From assembly GCA_017543445.1 (NCBI GenBank), contig JAFYGB010000069.1, forward strand, positions 1 through 64,000: a DNA stretch of 64,000 nt, read 5' to 3'. The stretch is from Lachnospiraceae bacterium. Its GTDB lineage: Bacteria; Bacillota; Clostridia; Lachnospirales; Lachnospiraceae. Numbering within the stretch: the first letter of the stretch is position 1; every line of letters starts with the position of its first letter. The translations under genes were made by a program, and so were the position numbers. The notes beneath the pieces are model-generated. The model was not told the origin of the DNA. It worked only from the letters and a program-made list of their open reading frames with translations, and searched no databases. Positions 34,301 through 42,674 of this stretch are shown here, in pieces.

Positions 34301-36004
34301 ATGATACGAAAAACGAGGAAAACAACATGTGTGGCAGCTGCATTGGCCGCGGCGATGTGCATAGGAGCCTGCGCGTCGGGACCTAAGGGGCTGGAGACGG
34401 ACACCACGGAGGCAACGCAGGAGGCGACCGCGCCGGAGGCGAAAACCACGGAGGTAGCGAAGACGACGGCGGAAACAGGTAGTTCGGCCGCGACGACAGA
34501 AGCAACTGCAGAAACGGGAACAGAAGATATTGAAGGAGGTTCACAAATGGATTATTCAGAGGTTTTCAAAAACATCAAATTGACGAAGGGTTATAAGGGC
34601 GTTTGGGACTTAAACCCGATCATTTCACAGCATTATGGTGCGGATCCGTACGCGATGGTGTACGGCGACACCGTATACTTTTATATGACAGCGGATGCCT
34701 ATGAGTACGAGGCAGACGGCACGACGATCAAGGAGAATTCCTACAGCAAGATCCGCAGCCTGTACGTGGTTTCCACGAAGGACATGGTGAATTTCACCGA
34801 CCATGGCGAGATCATGATCGCAGGCGAGGGCGGAGCGACGAAGTGGGCACACAACTCCTGGGCGCCGGCAGCAGCGTGGAAGATGATCGACGGCAAACCG
34901 AAGTTCTTCCTGTATTTCGCGGACAATGGCGGCGGCATCGGCGTAGTTACGTCCGACAGCCCGGTCGGCCCGTTCGTGGATGAACTGGGCCACGGACTCA
35001 TTCGCCGCGACATGGAGAACTGCGGCAATGTTGCATGGCTGTTCGACCCGGCGGTTCTGGTGGACGACGACGGCACCGGCTACATCTACTTCGGCGGCGG
35101 CATTCCGTACGGCACCGATCCTTCGCACCCGATGACGGCGCGCTGCGCACAGCTGGGTGAGGACATGATGAGCCTCGTGGACGTGCCGAAGACGATCGAC
35201 GCGCCTTTCCTCTTCGAGGATTCCGGCATCCATAAGTACGGCGACACTTACTATTACACTTATTGCAGCAATTTCAATGTGGATGAGGCCGGCACGAAGG
35301 AGTACGGCTTCGAGAGCGGCGAGATCATCGTCATGGAGAGCAAAAACCCGCTCGGACCGTTCACTTTCAAAGAGAGAATCCTGAAGAACCCCGGCGCATA
35401 CTGGGGCGAGGGCGGCAACAACCACCACTGCGTATTCAACTTCAAGGGACAGTGGTACATCACCTACCACACCCGTATGCTGGAGCTCGCGCAGGGCATC
35501 CGCCACGGCTATCGTTCCACGAACATCGAAGCATTTGAGATGGGCGAGGACGGCACCATTGGCCTGATCCCTCAGACCCGCACGGGCCGTGAGCAGGTCG
35601 TTCCTGTAGATCCGTACGAGACGATCAACGGAGCGACATTCTGCACCATGGGCGGCGTGGACACTGCGCCTGCTGATGAAGTCAGCAAGAAGTACGGCTG
35701 CGGCAATCTGCTTCTGACCGCGATCGACACAGGCGATTTCGTGAAGATCCAGGGCGTGGATTTCGGCGACGAGGGCGCGAAGACCGTGAAGGCGACCGTT
35801 CGCACGAATGGTAAGAGCGGCGTGGTCCGCATTTCCACTGACGCAGAAGGAAAGAAGGTCCTGGGCTACCTGCCCATCGAGAGCGACGGCAACGAGACAA
35901 CCGTTTGCACGGCACAGGTGGAAGGCGCGAAGGGCCTCATTAACCTCTATTTCACCTTCAGCGGCGATGGCTATGAGATCGTAGACTGGACCTTTGAAAA
36001 ATAA
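34301..36004 (+). CDS. GH43 lipoprotein with C-terminal CBM6-like domain (arabinoxylan-active)
   Basis: The ATG at 34301 (567 residues) is preferred: GAGGAGG is just upstream and a lipoprotein signal follows (AAALAAAMCIGAC, lipid-modified Cys ~25). Residues ~30-75 are a Thr/Glu/Ala stalk. The GH43 five-bladed propeller runs ~85-445, with DPYAMVYGD (base Asp115), FDPAVLVDDDGTGYIYFGG (Asp249) and FLFEDSGIHKYG (acid Glu306). The C-terminal ~120 residues (NGATFCTMGGV ... DFVKIQGVDFGDEGAKTVKATV) match a CBM6-type beta-sandwich. This layout is known from arabinoxylan arabinofuranohydrolases and xylosidases. It would act outside the cell, tethered to the membrane. The cytoplasmic GH43 gene follows after 12 bp. 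Confidence 0.88.
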   Translation: MIRKTRKTTCVAAALAAAMCIGACASGPKGLETDTTEATQEATAPEAKTTEVAKTTAETGSSAATTEATAETGTEDIEGGSQMDYSEVFKNIKLTKGYKGVWDLNPIISQHYGADPYAMVYGDTVYFYMTADAYEYEADGTTIKENSYSKIRSLYVVSTKDMVNFTDHGEIMIAGEGGATKWAHNSWAPAAAWKMIDGKPKFFLYFADNGGGIGVVTSDSPVGPFVDELGHGLIRRDMENCGNVAWLFDPAVLVDDDGTGYIYFGGGIPYGTDPSHPMTARCAQLGEDMMSLVDVPKTIDAPFLFEDSGIHKYGDTYYYTYCSNFNVDEAGTKEYGFESGEIIVMESKNPLGPFTFKERILKNPGAYWGEGGNNHHCVFNFKGQWYITYHTRMLELAQGIRHGYRSTNIEAFEMGEDGTIGLIPQTRTGREQVVPVDPYETINGATFCTMGGVDTAPADEVSKKYGCGNLLLTAIDTGDFVKIQGVDFGDEGAKTVKATVRTNGKSGVVRISTDAEGKKVLGYLPIESDGNETTVCTAQVEGAKGLINLYFTFSGDGYEIVDWTFEK

Positions 36005-36016
36005 AGGAGGGACGCT

Positions 36017-37606
36017 ATGGGAGATGAGAAAAGGACGTCCCGCCCGCTGGGCATCAACCCGCTGACGCGGATGGACTATCCGGATCCCGACGTGATCCGG
36101 GTGGGCGACACCTACTACATGGTCAGCACGACGATGTATTTCATGCCGGGCTGTGAGATCCTGCGTTCCTACGACCTGGTGCGTTGGGAGCACGCGGCGT
36201 ACGTGTACGACCGGCTGGATTCGACGCCGGCGCAGCGCATGGAAGGCGCGGAGAACATCTACGGCCAGGGCATGTGGGCGGCAAGCCTGCGTTACCACAA
36301 TGGCACGTTCTACATTTGCTTTGTGGCCAATGACACGCACAAAACGTACTTGTACCGCTCGCAGACCATCGAAGGTCCGTGGGAGAAGAGCGAGATCGAA
36401 GGTTTCTACCATGACAATTCCATCCTTTTCGATGATGATGGACGTGTGTACATTGTGTACGGAAACCGCGAGATCTACCTGACGGAGCTTCGGGAGGACC
36501 TGTCCGGAGCGAAGCCGGGCGGCCTGCATCGCAGGATCCTTACGGATCGCGACGACGCGTACCTCGGCTACGAGGGCGCACATTTTTACAAGATCGACGG
36601 AAGATATTACATCTTCTTCATTCATATGCCGAAGGCGACCGGAAAGCGGACGGAGGCTTGTTTTTCCGCGACTTCTCTCGACGGGGAGTTTACCGGCGGG
36701 GACGTTTTCGATGACGACCGCGGCTTCTTCCGCAGCGGTTGTGCGCAGGGCGGTATCGTGCAGACGCCGGCCGGCGCCTGGTATTCGATCGTGTTCCAGG
36801 ACAGCGGCGCGATCGGGCGCATCCCGATCCTCGTGCCTGTGACCTGGAAGGACGGCATGCCAGTGTTCGGCGAGAACGGAACACTTACGGAAGAGTTCCC
36901 GATCGAGGACCTGAAACCGGATCATGTGTACGATGAACTCGTCGGAAGCGACGACTTCAAGGCTACGGCGGATGATGCTTCCGCGGACTATAAGAGGCGC
37001 TATGACTCGTTCGGTTTCAAGAGCTGCTGGCAGTTCAATCACGAGCCGGAGCTAGAGTTGGTGAAACGCGACGGGGCGGCCGGGACATTGACCGTTACCA
37101 CGGACAAATTAGCAAAGAACCTGGTGCAGGCGAAGAACGTGCTGACGCAGCGGACGACCTATCCTTCGTGCGCGGCAGAGATCACGGTGGATGGATCGCT
37201 TTTGAAAGAGGGCGACTACGCCGGACTGTGTCTGCTCGAGAGTTCCTATGCATTTGCCGCGATCACACGACGGGACGGAGAACTCTACGTGGTCATGCAA
37301 AACCGCGTGATCGACAACGGATCGTTCTGGGGTGAGCGGAAGGATAACGAGCCCGGAACGGAGCAGGCCTGCGTGAAGTTAAACGGCGAGGTCGTACGGC
37401 TGCGCGCGGAGGCGGAGTTCGAGAATAAGGCCGACACGGCGCGGTTGTACTACTACGACGGGAACGAGAAGAGGCTGATCGGTTCGGACTGCAAGCTGGT
37501 ATTCAAGCTGGATCATTTCACGGGCGTGCGCTTCGGACTGTTCGTGTTCGGAACGAAGGAAATCGGCGGCAGCGCGACATTTTCCGAGTTCACGTACGAA
37601 AAATAA
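36017..37606 (+). CDS. GH43 beta-xylosidase-like enzyme with C-terminal concanavalin-like domain
   Basis: The 529-residue protein has no signal peptide. The N-terminal propeller begins NPLTRMDYPDPDVIRVGDTYYMVSTTMYFMPG in parts, with base Asp23; HDNSILFDDDGRVYIVYG gives Asp133 and YEGAHFYKIDGRYY gives acid Glu186, the three GH43 acidic residues. From ~330 a beta-sandwich (WQFNHEP, LTQRTTYPSCAAEITVDG, DYAGLCLLESSYAFAAI) matches the beta-xylosidase C-terminal domain. It probably hydrolyses xylo-oligosaccharides, or removes arabinose, in the cytoplasm. AAAGGAGG precedes the ATG. It lies directly after the secreted GH43 and 26 bp before an ABC transporter pair. Confidence 0.9.
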   Translation: MGDEKRTSRPLGINPLTRMDYPDPDVIRVGDTYYMVSTTMYFMPGCEILRSYDLVRWEHAAYVYDRLDSTPAQRMEGAENIYGQGMWAASLRYHNGTFYICFVANDTHKTYLYRSQTIEGPWEKSEIEGFYHDNSILFDDDGRVYIVYGNREIYLTELREDLSGAKPGGLHRRILTDRDDAYLGYEGAHFYKIDGRYYIFFIHMPKATGKRTEACFSATSLDGEFTGGDVFDDDRGFFRSGCAQGGIVQTPAGAWYSIVFQDSGAIGRIPILVPVTWKDGMPVFGENGTLTEEFPIEDLKPDHVYDELVGSDDFKATADDASADYKRRYDSFGFKSCWQFNHEPELELVKRDGAAGTLTVTTDKLAKNLVQAKNVLTQRTTYPSCAAEITVDGSLLKEGDYAGLCLLESSYAFAAITRRDGELYVVMQNRVIDNGSFWGERKDNEPGTEQACVKLNGEVVRLRAEAEFENKADTARLYYYDGNEKRLIGSDCKLVFKLDHFTGVRFGLFVFGTKEIGGSATFSEFTYEK

Positions 37607-37632
37607 TGCCGATTTAGGCAGGGGGTTACAAA

Positions 37633-39519
37633 ATGGATGTTTTTAAATTTGGTTTCAGACAGTGGAAGAGGCATCTTCCGCTGGACATTTTGACAAAACT
37701 TTTGAGCTTTATAGCGTTGACGGCGGATCTTCTGCTGCCGATGCTGACAGCGATCTTTATCAATCACATCATTCAGGAACAGGGGGTGGATCATAAGAAT
37801 TTCTTTTCCTTTCTGCTGACCGGCGAATACGGCGAGATGCACACCATGAAGCTGTTCTTCACGGTGGCGGCAGTGTTCCTGGGCCTGATCCTCTTTAAGG
37901 ATGTGATCGTATACACCAAGAACTACATACTTCAGAAACTCGGCCTCGCATTGGAGACCGATCTTCGTGTGCTTACATTTCATAAGCTCATGGACCTCGA
38001 CTCCGAGACGATCTCCGAGTACAACACCGGCGAACTGCTGACGACGATCAACTCTGACACGATCATGTTTAAGGAAATGTTCTGCCGTATGATCCCGAAT
38101 ATCTGCGACAGTATCTTCGTTCTGGTCGTTGCGGTCGTCATGCTGGCGCGGATCAACACGCGGCTGCTGGTCATCCCGCTCATCCTGACGCCGTTTTTCG
38201 CCGTATCTTTGCTGCGTTTCCGCAAACTGGCCCGCGAGAATTTCCGGGCGATCCGCGGTTGCAACAGTAACATGGCATTGACCGTACAGGAGAACATCGA
38301 GGCGGTACGTCTGGTGCGTTCGTTCACGAACGAGGATGTCGAGAAGAAAAAGTTCGACGCGTCAAACTACAAACTGCGCGACGCGCATATCAAGCAGATC
38401 AAACTGTCCTCGACGTTTGAGGCGATCTTCGGCATCATCCGCCAGGGAGCGTACATCGGCAGCATCGCGGTGAGCGCGGTTTTGGTCATGCGCGGCGAGC
38501 TTCTGGTCGGCTACCTGGTAGCCAGCGCGGACTACGTGTTCCGCATCATGAACCACGTAACGCAGATCAACAACAGCATGTTCCAGATGCAGCAGCAACT
38601 GGTTTCCGGACGGAAAATGCTGGATTTCATGAATACAGAGAGTAAGATCGTAAGCGGTCCCATCAGCGTCAGCGAGCCTCCGAAAGAGGGCATCATGATT
38701 CCTTCGGACGAGACCGCGGCTGACCCGGACGTGCTTACCGAAGCGCATATTGAGATTGTGAACGGAAGCCTTGAAATCGGCGGACAGAGTATTCTCAGAA
38801 ACATCAATCTGGACATTACTCCCGGGAAGAAGATCGGTATCGTCGGCGGTACGGGATCCGGAAAGAGCGTGCTTCTTGAGTCTTTGATCCGCGTTCACGA
38901 TATGACCGACGGACAGATTCTCTTAAACGGAATCGATATCCGCGAATACGAACTCAATTCGTTAAGAAGGCAGTTCTCTTATGTATTCCAGGACGTATTT
39001 CTGTTTTCCAATACGATCACTTCGAATATCGCCTACTCGGAGCCCGAAGTGGGGCGCCAGCAGGTCGTAAAAGCCGCGGAACATGCGCAGGCGCACGGTT
39101 TTATCAGCAGCTTTACGGAAGGCTATGAAACAATCATCGGCGAGCGCGGTCTCGGTATCTCGGGCGGTCAGAAGCAGCGCGTATCCATTGCGAGAGCGCT
39201 TCTCCGCAATGCCCCGATCCTTGTTCTCGACGATTCCACATCGGCGCTCGACGTCGGTACGGAGAAAAGGCTCCTTGCGGACATCAAGGAGTTTTATCCG
39301 GATAAGACGCTTCTGATTTCCGCGCACCGCCTGTCCTCCGTCGTAGACTGCGATGAGATCATCTACATGCGCGACGGTGAGATCATTGAACGCGGAACGT
39401 TCGATGAACTGATGAAGTTAAACGGCACATTTGCCAAGATATACAACATACAAATGACGCAGGAAGGCTCGGTGAATTTCGACGCCCTGGCGGACAAACT
39501 CGCGGAAGGGGGTGTCTGA
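37633..39519 (+). CDS. ABC exporter half-transporter with degenerate Walker B (heterodimer subunit 1)
   Basis: The 628-residue protein combines a six-helix exporter domain (~15-330) and a nucleotide-binding domain (~370-600). Walker A is GGTGSGKS with Lys411 and the signature is GISGGQKQRVSIARAL. Walker B reads LVLDDSTSALD, so the catalytic Glu is replaced by Asp, as in the non-catalytic site of heterodimeric type IV exporters. Between the domains is an unusual insertion of ~30 acidic residues. The partner is the next gene, 2 bp downstream. Substrate is unknown: such pairs export lipids, peptides or drugs, and position after GH43 does not make it a sugar importer. Confidence 0.88.
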   Translation: MDVFKFGFRQWKRHLPLDILTKLLSFIALTADLLLPMLTAIFINHIIQEQGVDHKNFFSFLLTGEYGEMHTMKLFFTVAAVFLGLILFKDVIVYTKNYILQKLGLALETDLRVLTFHKLMDLDSETISEYNTGELLTTINSDTIMFKEMFCRMIPNICDSIFVLVVAVVMLARINTRLLVIPLILTPFFAVSLLRFRKLARENFRAIRGCNSNMALTVQENIEAVRLVRSFTNEDVEKKKFDASNYKLRDAHIKQIKLSSTFEAIFGIIRQGAYIGSIAVSAVLVMRGELLVGYLVASADYVFRIMNHVTQINNSMFQMQQQLVSGRKMLDFMNTESKIVSGPISVSEPPKEGIMIPSDETAADPDVLTEAHIEIVNGSLEIGGQSILRNINLDITPGKKIGIVGGTGSGKSVLLESLIRVHDMTDGQILLNGIDIREYELNSLRRQFSYVFQDVFLFSNTITSNIAYSEPEVGRQQVVKAAEHAQAHGFISSFTEGYETIIGERGLGISGGQKQRVSIARALLRNAPILVLDDSTSALDVGTEKRLLADIKEFYPDKTLLISAHRLSSVVDCDEIIYMRDGEIIERGTFDELMKLNGTFAKIYNIQMTQEGSVNFDALADKLAEGGV

Positions 39520-39521
39520 TC

Positions 39522-41288
39522 ATGGCTAAGAAAAATACCTACTTCCAAGACGAAGTCATCAAAAAGAAATTTGACATCCGGCAGTTCGGAAGGGTGCTGC
39601 GCTACATGAGCCCGTATAAGGGATATTTCATCCTGGTCGGCGTTCTGATGCTGGTGTCGGCGGGCCTGGCGATGATCACGCCGCTCCTGCTGAAGGAGAT
39701 CATCAACAACGTGGTCGTTACGGAGGAGTACCAGACGCTCGTGTTCATCATCGCCTCCATGTCGGTCATTGCCCTGCTCGAGATCACGGTGAATTTCTTC
39801 CATCAGCGCATCATGGGTATCGTGGGTCATAAGATCATCTGCGATGTGCGTAAGGAGATCTTCTACAAACTACAGGAGCTGCCCTTCGATTACTTTGACT
39901 CCAAGCCCAACGGAAAGATCGTGGTGCGTGTCACGGACTATGTAAATGACCTGGCCAATTTCTTCTCCAACTATGTACTGAATCTGCTGTCTTACGCAGT
40001 GAAACTGATCATCGTTACCTTCTTCATGCTGGGCCTGAGCCCGAAGCTGACATGTATCGTTTTCGCGGTGGTCATCCCGATGATGGTCAGCATCTTCACC
40101 TTGCGTTATTTCATCCGTAAGGAGTTCGCAAAGCTGCGTGCGAAGAACTCGAACCGTTCCGCCTTCCTCGTCGAGACGATCATGGGCGAGAAGATCGTTA
40201 AGAGTTATAACCGCACGAAGAGCAGCGAGGAGATCTACAACGAGATCCACGACGGTTGCGTAAAACAGTGGCTGCGCATTTTCCGCAGAAACGAGCTCAA
40301 TACGCCGATCGTCGAGACGTTCTGGAACTTCGGAACCGTCTGCCTGTACGGCGTGGCATTGTCCATGATCTTAGGTGGTTCGGCCAATGTCAATGCGGGT
40401 CTGGTCGTTGCGTTTACGAGCTACATGACGCAGTTCAGCGGACCGTTGACTATGATCGCGATCCTGATCCAGCAGCTGGCGCAGGTCAGCTCGAACCTGG
40501 AGCAGGTGTTCGATACCATCGATTATCCGGTGGAGATCGCGAACGAGGCGGACTGCGAGGTGCTTTCGAACGTGGCCGGTCAGGTGGATTTCAACGACAT
40601 TACCTTCGCTTACGACGAAGATGTGAATATTTTGGAGCATTTTGACCTGCATGTGAAGCCGGGCGAGACGATCGCCCTCGTAGGGCCGACGGGCGCCGGC
40701 AAAACGACGGTCATCAATATGCTTACGCGATTCTACGATGTGAAGGAAGGCAGCGTCTGCATTGACGGCAAGGACGTGCGCAAAGTCACGCTGGACTCGC
40801 TTCGTAAAGAGGTCGGCGTGCTCATGCAGGAGCCCTTCATCTTCAAGGGAACCATCATGGAGAACATCCGCTACGGTCGCCCGGACGCGACCGATGAGGA
40901 GTGCATCGAGGCGGCGAAGAGCATTTACGCGAATGGTTTCATCGAGCGTTTCACCGATGGCTACAACCACGAACTCGAGGAGCGCGGCGCGGGCCTGTCC
41001 GCAGGTGAAAAGCAGCTACTGTCCTTCGCGCGTATCATCCTGAAGAACCCTTCGGTGGTCATTCTCGATGAGGCGACCAGCTCGATCGACACCGAGACGG
41101 AAGCTCTGATCCAGAAGGCTCTGAAGAAGCTCCTGAAGGGTAAGACTTCCTTCATGGTAGCGCACCGTCTGTCGACCATAAGAAGCGCAGACCGCATACT
41201 ATACATATCGAACAAAGGCATAGCGGAGCAGGGCAGCCACGACGAACTCATGGCCCTCAAGGGGCTGTACTACGCTTTAAATTCATAA
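39522..41288 (+). CDS. ABC exporter half-transporter (heterodimer subunit 2)
   Basis: The 588-residue protein has six membrane helices (~25-330) followed by an ATPase domain. Walker A is GPTGAGKTT with Lys394, Walker B is VVILDEATSSID with the catalytic Glu intact, and the H-loop is MVAHRLST. The signature motif is GLSAGEKQ rather than LSGGQ, which is typical of the partner that supplies the degenerate composite site. Together with the previous subunit, this gives one active and one inactive ATP site. The two genes are 2 bp apart, which suggests coupled translation and equal amounts. It ends the arabinoxylan/exporter run; a repeat element begins directly after it. Confidence 0.9.
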   Translation: MAKKNTYFQDEVIKKKFDIRQFGRVLRYMSPYKGYFILVGVLMLVSAGLAMITPLLLKEIINNVVVTEEYQTLVFIIASMSVIALLEITVNFFHQRIMGIVGHKIICDVRKEIFYKLQELPFDYFDSKPNGKIVVRVTDYVNDLANFFSNYVLNLLSYAVKLIIVTFFMLGLSPKLTCIVFAVVIPMMVSIFTLRYFIRKEFAKLRAKNSNRSAFLVETIMGEKIVKSYNRTKSSEEIYNEIHDGCVKQWLRIFRRNELNTPIVETFWNFGTVCLYGVALSMILGGSANVNAGLVVAFTSYMTQFSGPLTMIAILIQQLAQVSSNLEQVFDTIDYPVEIANEADCEVLSNVAGQVDFNDITFAYDEDVNILEHFDLHVKPGETIALVGPTGAGKTTVINMLTRFYDVKEGSVCIDGKDVRKVTLDSLRKEVGVLMQEPFIFKGTIMENIRYGRPDATDEECIEAAKSIYANGFIERFTDGYNHELEERGAGLSAGEKQLLSFARIILKNPSVVILDEATSSIDTETEALIQKALKKLLKGKTSFMVAHRLSTIRSADRILYISNKGIAEQGSHDELMALKGLYYALNS

Positions 41289-41290
41289 AC

Positions 41291-41649
41291 GTGACAATGG
41301 GGACGGTTCTACTTGTCACATTTTCGATTGCGAACAGCCGCGGGCCGGTGATTTCTTACTGGCACTGCGTCGTTCCTGATCGGTTCGTTGCATTGTGAAA
41401 AACATGCCGCTCGGATCAAAGTCGAATTTGAAGGTACCGCTTCGACTTCGGCCGTTTTCCGATGAAAACGACCTCAGCGAGCTCAAAATCGGCCTCGGAG
41501 ACCGATTTTGCCCTTCATTCGCCTTTTCTCTCGCGGTGTTTTTCAACAATTCACTCTCATGCTCAGTCGCGATCGCAGTGCCCGTAAGCACCGGACCGCG
41601 GCTGATTTACCATGGAGATGTGCCAAAAAGAACCGTCCCCGTTGTCACA
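41291..41649. repeat. 359-bp imperfect palindromic element with REP-like ends (MITE candidate)
   Basis: The 430-bp gap between genes is mostly filled by this element. Its ends carry the same motif in inverted orientation: TGACAATGGGGACGGTTCT at the left and AGAACCGTCCCCGTTGTCA at the right, each able to form its own TGTCAC/GTGACA hairpin. Inverted similarity continues inward: CAGCCGCGGGCCGGTG and GGCACTGCG near 41335-41370 mirror CGCAGTGCC and CACCGGACCGCGGCTG near 41575-41603, and GAAAAACA mirrors TGTTTTTC. The middle has further short hairpins (AAAATCGG/CCGATTTT, CGTTTTC/GAAAACG). No transposase is encoded. I recall GGGGACGGTTCT repeats from many Clostridia genomes. No target duplication could be confirmed. 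Confidence 0.65.
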
Positions 41650-41718
41650 TGTGGGGCGGCTGCCCTGCTCTTGGAGGGCGGCAGGAGAAAGCAAGATAGT
41701 TTTTTGGAGGGTTGAGTT

Positions 41719-42480
41719 ATGGAACACGAGAATGGCATTTGGGTGATGCGGGGGTTGCCGCGGAATCATCCGAGGAGGCTTCGGAGTTATAAGCAGTTGG
41801 TGGAGCGGGTCGAGGAGATCGGCTTTTTGCCGTTGTTTGCGAATGAGGTGGAGGGCTTTTCGGTTGAGGAGATGACTGCGACGAACGACTGGTGGTCGGG
41901 CGATGGGGCTTCGGATCCGTGGGAGTGGCGTGAGATCGCCGCCCGGGAACATCGGATCGCTTACGGCAAGTTCTTCGGAGGCAAGGCGGGCTTCATCAGT
42001 CTGGAGTGGCTGCCGTTGTTCGTGAATTATCGGCGGGATGGATACGATTTCGACGCCCGCTATGAAGACGGACTGGCAAGTCATCGCGAAAAGCTGATCA
42101 TGGACTACTATATCGGCGAGGACGCGAACGGAGACACGGTATGGAAGGACGTGGACATCCTGTCTACGGAATTGAAGCGTGCGGCCGGGTTCGGCAAGGG
42201 TGGCGAGAAGAACTTCGCCGGGATCATGACAGGCTTGATGATGCAGCTTTACCTGGTGACGGCGGACTTTCGGCGCCGCAGGAATAAGAAAGGCGAGACC
42301 TATGGTATGGCGGTCTCGATCCTGCTGCCACCCGAGAAGATCTGGGGCTATGAGCGCGTGACGTCCGGCTATAAGGAAACGCCCGCAGCTTCGTGGACAG
42401 CCATCTGCGGCCGTGTGGAAGATTATTTCCCGAAGGCAGAGGATGACGATATAATAAAACTGATTGGAAAGCGCCCTTAG
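41719..42480 (+). CDS. AlkZ-related conserved protein (tentative)
   Basis: This 253-residue soluble protein has no signal or membrane segment. NGIWVMRGL, FANEVEGFSVEE, WWSGDGASDPWEWRE, YGKFFGGKAGFISLEWLPLFVNYRRDGYDFDARYEDG, AGFGKGGEKNF and the C-terminal GYERVTSGYKE fit a family that I recall being annotated as AlkZ-related, distantly connected to winged-helix DNA glycosylases. The Trp-rich DPWEWR and GFGKGGEKNF blocks look like conserved functional sites, but the glycosylase activity is not established for this group. GGAGGG precedes the ATG. It lies alone between the palindromic element and its own terminator. Confidence 0.6.
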   Translation: MEHENGIWVMRGLPRNHPRRLRSYKQLVERVEEIGFLPLFANEVEGFSVEEMTATNDWWSGDGASDPWEWREIAAREHRIAYGKFFGGKAGFISLEWLPLFVNYRRDGYDFDARYEDGLASHREKLIMDYYIGEDANGDTVWKDVDILSTELKRAAGFGKGGEKNFAGIMTGLMMQLYLVTADFRRRRNKKGETYGMAVSILLPPEKIWGYERVTSGYKETPAASWTAICGRVEDYFPKAEDDDIIKLIGKRP

Positions 42481-42490
42481 GGGCGCTTTT
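42468..42490 (+). terminator. Terminator overlapping the stop codon
   Basis: AAAGCGCCC pairs with GGGCGCTTT around a TTAG loop; the TAG is the gene's stop codon. Ts follow. Confidence 0.85.
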
Positions 42491-42554
42491 TATTTGAGAA
42501 GGCCAATGATGGAGCGCTTTGTTCTCCGAGCTCAAAACTAAGAAATGATCTGCC

Positions 42555-42657
42555 ACTTTGAGATTCCGGCACTCTAGACTTTGAGATTTTGTCGCTCTAG
42601 ACTTTGAGATTTACACACGCTTGACTTTGAGATTCTGCTGGTGTATACTTTGAATAG
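42555..42657 (+). repeat. Five 23-bp direct repeats (ACTTTGAGATT) ahead of the DUF4143 gene
   Basis: ACTTTGAGATT begins at 42555, 42578, 42601 and 42624, and a variant (ACTTTGAATAG) at 42647: the spacing is exactly 23 bp each time. Units 1-3 also share CTCTAG-like ends. The last two units overlap the promoter, supplying parts of its -35 and -10. They could be operator iterons or an expanded promoter unit. Confidence 0.8.
42621..42649 (+). promoter_or_regulatory. Promoter for the DUF4143 ATPase gene
   Basis: TTGACT (42621-42626), 17 bp, TATACT (42644-42649). The -35 and -10 boxes lie in the same register of two successive 23-bp repeats. Confidence 0.65.
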
Positions 42658-42674
42658 GAAAGAGAGGTGAGACT

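Noticed and set aside
34625-37042. 805-codon open frame on the minus strand across the two GH43 genes
   Set aside because: It is a shadow of GC-rich codons in the real genes; its translation is rich in Arg, Val, His and Ala, has no recognisable domain and no ribosome site.
37633-41288. Sugar importer for xylo-oligosaccharides
   Set aside because: The two proteins are fused membrane/ATPase exporter subunits with no solute-binding protein.
41395-41715. 106-codon plus-strand frame inside the palindromic element
   Set aside because: It follows the inverted repeat, has no ribosome site or domain and runs into the leader of the next gene.
42555-42657. CRISPR array from the 23-bp repeats
   Set aside because: The conserved part is 11 bp with 12-bp intervals, no spacers of normal length, and no cas genes are near.
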